The translations under genes and the position numbers were made by a program. From a candidate division FCPU426 bacterium (GTDB lineage Bacteria; Oederibacteriota; Muellerivitia; Muellerivitales; Muellerivitaceae), in the NCBI GenBank assembly GCA_003152075.1, contig PLZG01000083.1, positions 1 to 45,614 of the forward strand: a DNA stretch of 45,614 nt, written 5' to 3'. Numbering within the stretch: the stretch's first letter is position 1; the number at the start of each line of letters is the position of its first letter. The notes under the pieces are model-generated. The model had not been told where the DNA came from and ran no database searches. It worked only from the letters and a program-made list of their open reading frames with translations. Shown here piece by piece: positions 44,737 to 45,614 of this stretch.

Positions 44737-45614
44737 ATGCCGACTCAAAAAACCTTATTTTTTTTATTTTCAACTTTGGTCTTGAGCCTGTGGGGCGCCC
44801 AAGAGGGATGGGCGGTTCGTCCCCTCTCCGCCAATATTGCCCTGGTCGCCGGGGGGGAAGGCCGTCCTGGTTTCAAAGATGGAAGTTTTACTTCGGCCCT
44901 TTTCAATAGGCCCCTCGGCTTAGCGGTCAGTGAGGATGGCACCCGCCTCTATGTCGCCGATTCCGGCAACAACCGCATCCGCGTCATCCATCTGGACCAG
45001 AACAATGAGGTCACCACCCTTGCCGGGCAGGATGGGGCGGGAAAATTGGACGGCCCTTTAACCCTGGCGCAATTCAACCATCCCCGCGGGGTACTTTGTC
45101 TGCCGGGTAACCGCCTGGTGGTAAACGATTTTGGAAACCAGCTCCTTCGCCTCGTGGACCTGAAAGCCGGAACCGTCACAATCCTCACGGGTACCCCGTC
45201 CGGGACCGCTACGCCCTCGATTGTCCCCGCGGCGCAAGTTTCGATGAAAGGCGTCAGGGAGTTGGCCTACATGCCCATGGCCCATTCGATCTTCTTTACC
45301 CAACCCGAATTGGGTGCCTTAAATAGGCTGGATTTGAAGACCGGTCTGGTTTCAACGGTGCTCGAAAAGAATACCCAGATTCCCAATCCGGCCGCTCTCT
45401 GGTGCCAGGGGAACAAGCTTTACGTGGCGGACAAGGAACTGCCCCAGATATGGGAGATGGATTGGAAGGATAACGCCGCCGCAAACCCTTTGGCGATACC
45501 GACCCCCCTCGGTAAAGTGCTTTCCTTGTCCCTGAACGGCGGCATCCTTTATACCCTCTTGGCAATCCCCGGCGTTCCAGCCCAGCGATTCTTCCTCGAT
45601 AAGCAGTATTGGGA
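44737..45614 (+). CDS. secreted NHL-repeat beta-propeller protein (cut by the right window edge)
   Basis: At least 292 residues with no stop before the window ends. The signal peptide is LFFLFSTLVLSLWGAQEGWA. It has NHL/six-bladed-propeller units: FNRPLGLAVSEDGTRLYVAD then SGNNRIRVI, FNHPRGVLCLPGNRLVVND then FGNQLLRLVDL, and further blades with LYVADKELPQIWEM. These closely follow the 'DG.G..A.FN.P.G...' style of extracellular NHL proteins, which act as protein- or glycan-binding scaffolds. It begins 57 bases after the Thr-repeat gene and is likely part of the same ECF-controlled surface locus. It may carry its own C-terminal FlgD-like domain beyond the window. Confidence 0.85.
   Translation, partial: MPTQKTLFFLFSTLVLSLWGAQEGWAVRPLSANIALVAGGEGRPGFKDGSFTSALFNRPLGLAVSEDGTRLYVADSGNNRIRVIHLDQNNEVTTLAGQDGAGKLDGPLTLAQFNHPRGVLCLPGNRLVVNDFGNQLLRLVDLKAGTVTILTGTPSGTATPSIVPAAQVSMKGVRELAYMPMAHSIFFTQPELGALNRLDLKTGLVSTVLEKNTQIPNPAALWCQGNKLYVADKELPQIWEMDWKDNAAANPLAIPTPLGKVLSLSLNGGILYTLLAIPGVPAQRFFLDKQYW

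Overview
This 45.6 kb window is a bacterial chromosome segment of roughly 50% GC. Almost all genes lie on the + strand; the one clear exception is a truncated haemoglobin. The gene set suggests an uncultured, Gram-negative-type bacterium: a lipoprotein, TatC, a FecR-domain protein, a gliding-type ABC module, a Thr-repeat exoprotein with a C-terminal FlgD/sorting-like domain, and NHL proteins. Such combinations occur in poorly cultured phyla around the FCB/PVC, Elusimicrobiota, Omnitrophota and FCPU426 lineages. I cannot place it more precisely from sequence alone.

Layout. (1) 1-2.4 kb is the right end of a probable integrated element: a GGDEF-domain C-terminus cut by the window edge, a SpoVG-like protein, an excisionase-like HTH protein and a tyrosine integrase, ending next to an intact tRNA-Phe(GAA) with its own terminator. 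(2) 2.4-9.8 kb holds housekeeping genes: phosphohexomutase, RlmH, a FecR-domain protein, a DinG-type helicase, RuvB and a compact chemoreceptor. (3) 10-14.7 kb is an ABC-2/GldG/DUF4340 module. (4) 14.8-23.5 kb carries TatC, transaldolase-like Fsa, DUF2905, a SpoIID lipoprotein, QueA, a GNAT protein, a group-2 truncated haemoglobin, a YfhO-like membrane protein and Tgt. QueA and Tgt both belong to queuosine tRNA modification. (5) 23.5-30 kb has a structured, terminator-ended RNA region followed by glutamate synthase gltB and gltD. (6) 30-33.7 kb encodes a secreted CBM9-like/glycosidase-like protein, a PAP2 membrane protein and a small coiled-coil protein. (7) 33.7-39.4 kb contains thiS-thiG-thiE, then def-fmt-rsmB, the last with a long repetitive basic N-terminal extension. 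(8) 39.5-45.6 kb contains a D-aminoacylase-like amidohydrolase and a surface locus: ECF sigma factor, membrane anti-sigma-like protein with a FlgD-like exterior domain, a 655-residue Thr-every-second-residue repeat protein, and an NHL-repeat protein that runs off the end.

Most distinctive are two things. The first is the ECF sigma / FlgD-type membrane protein / Thr-repeat exoprotein locus, where the putative regulator and the putative cargo share the same kind of C-terminal beta-sandwich. The second is a large set of unrelated palindromic intergenic repeats, at least seven families in 25 kb. One appears to have become the signal-peptide coding sequence of a secreted protein, and another folds over the thiE ribosome-binding site and start codon.
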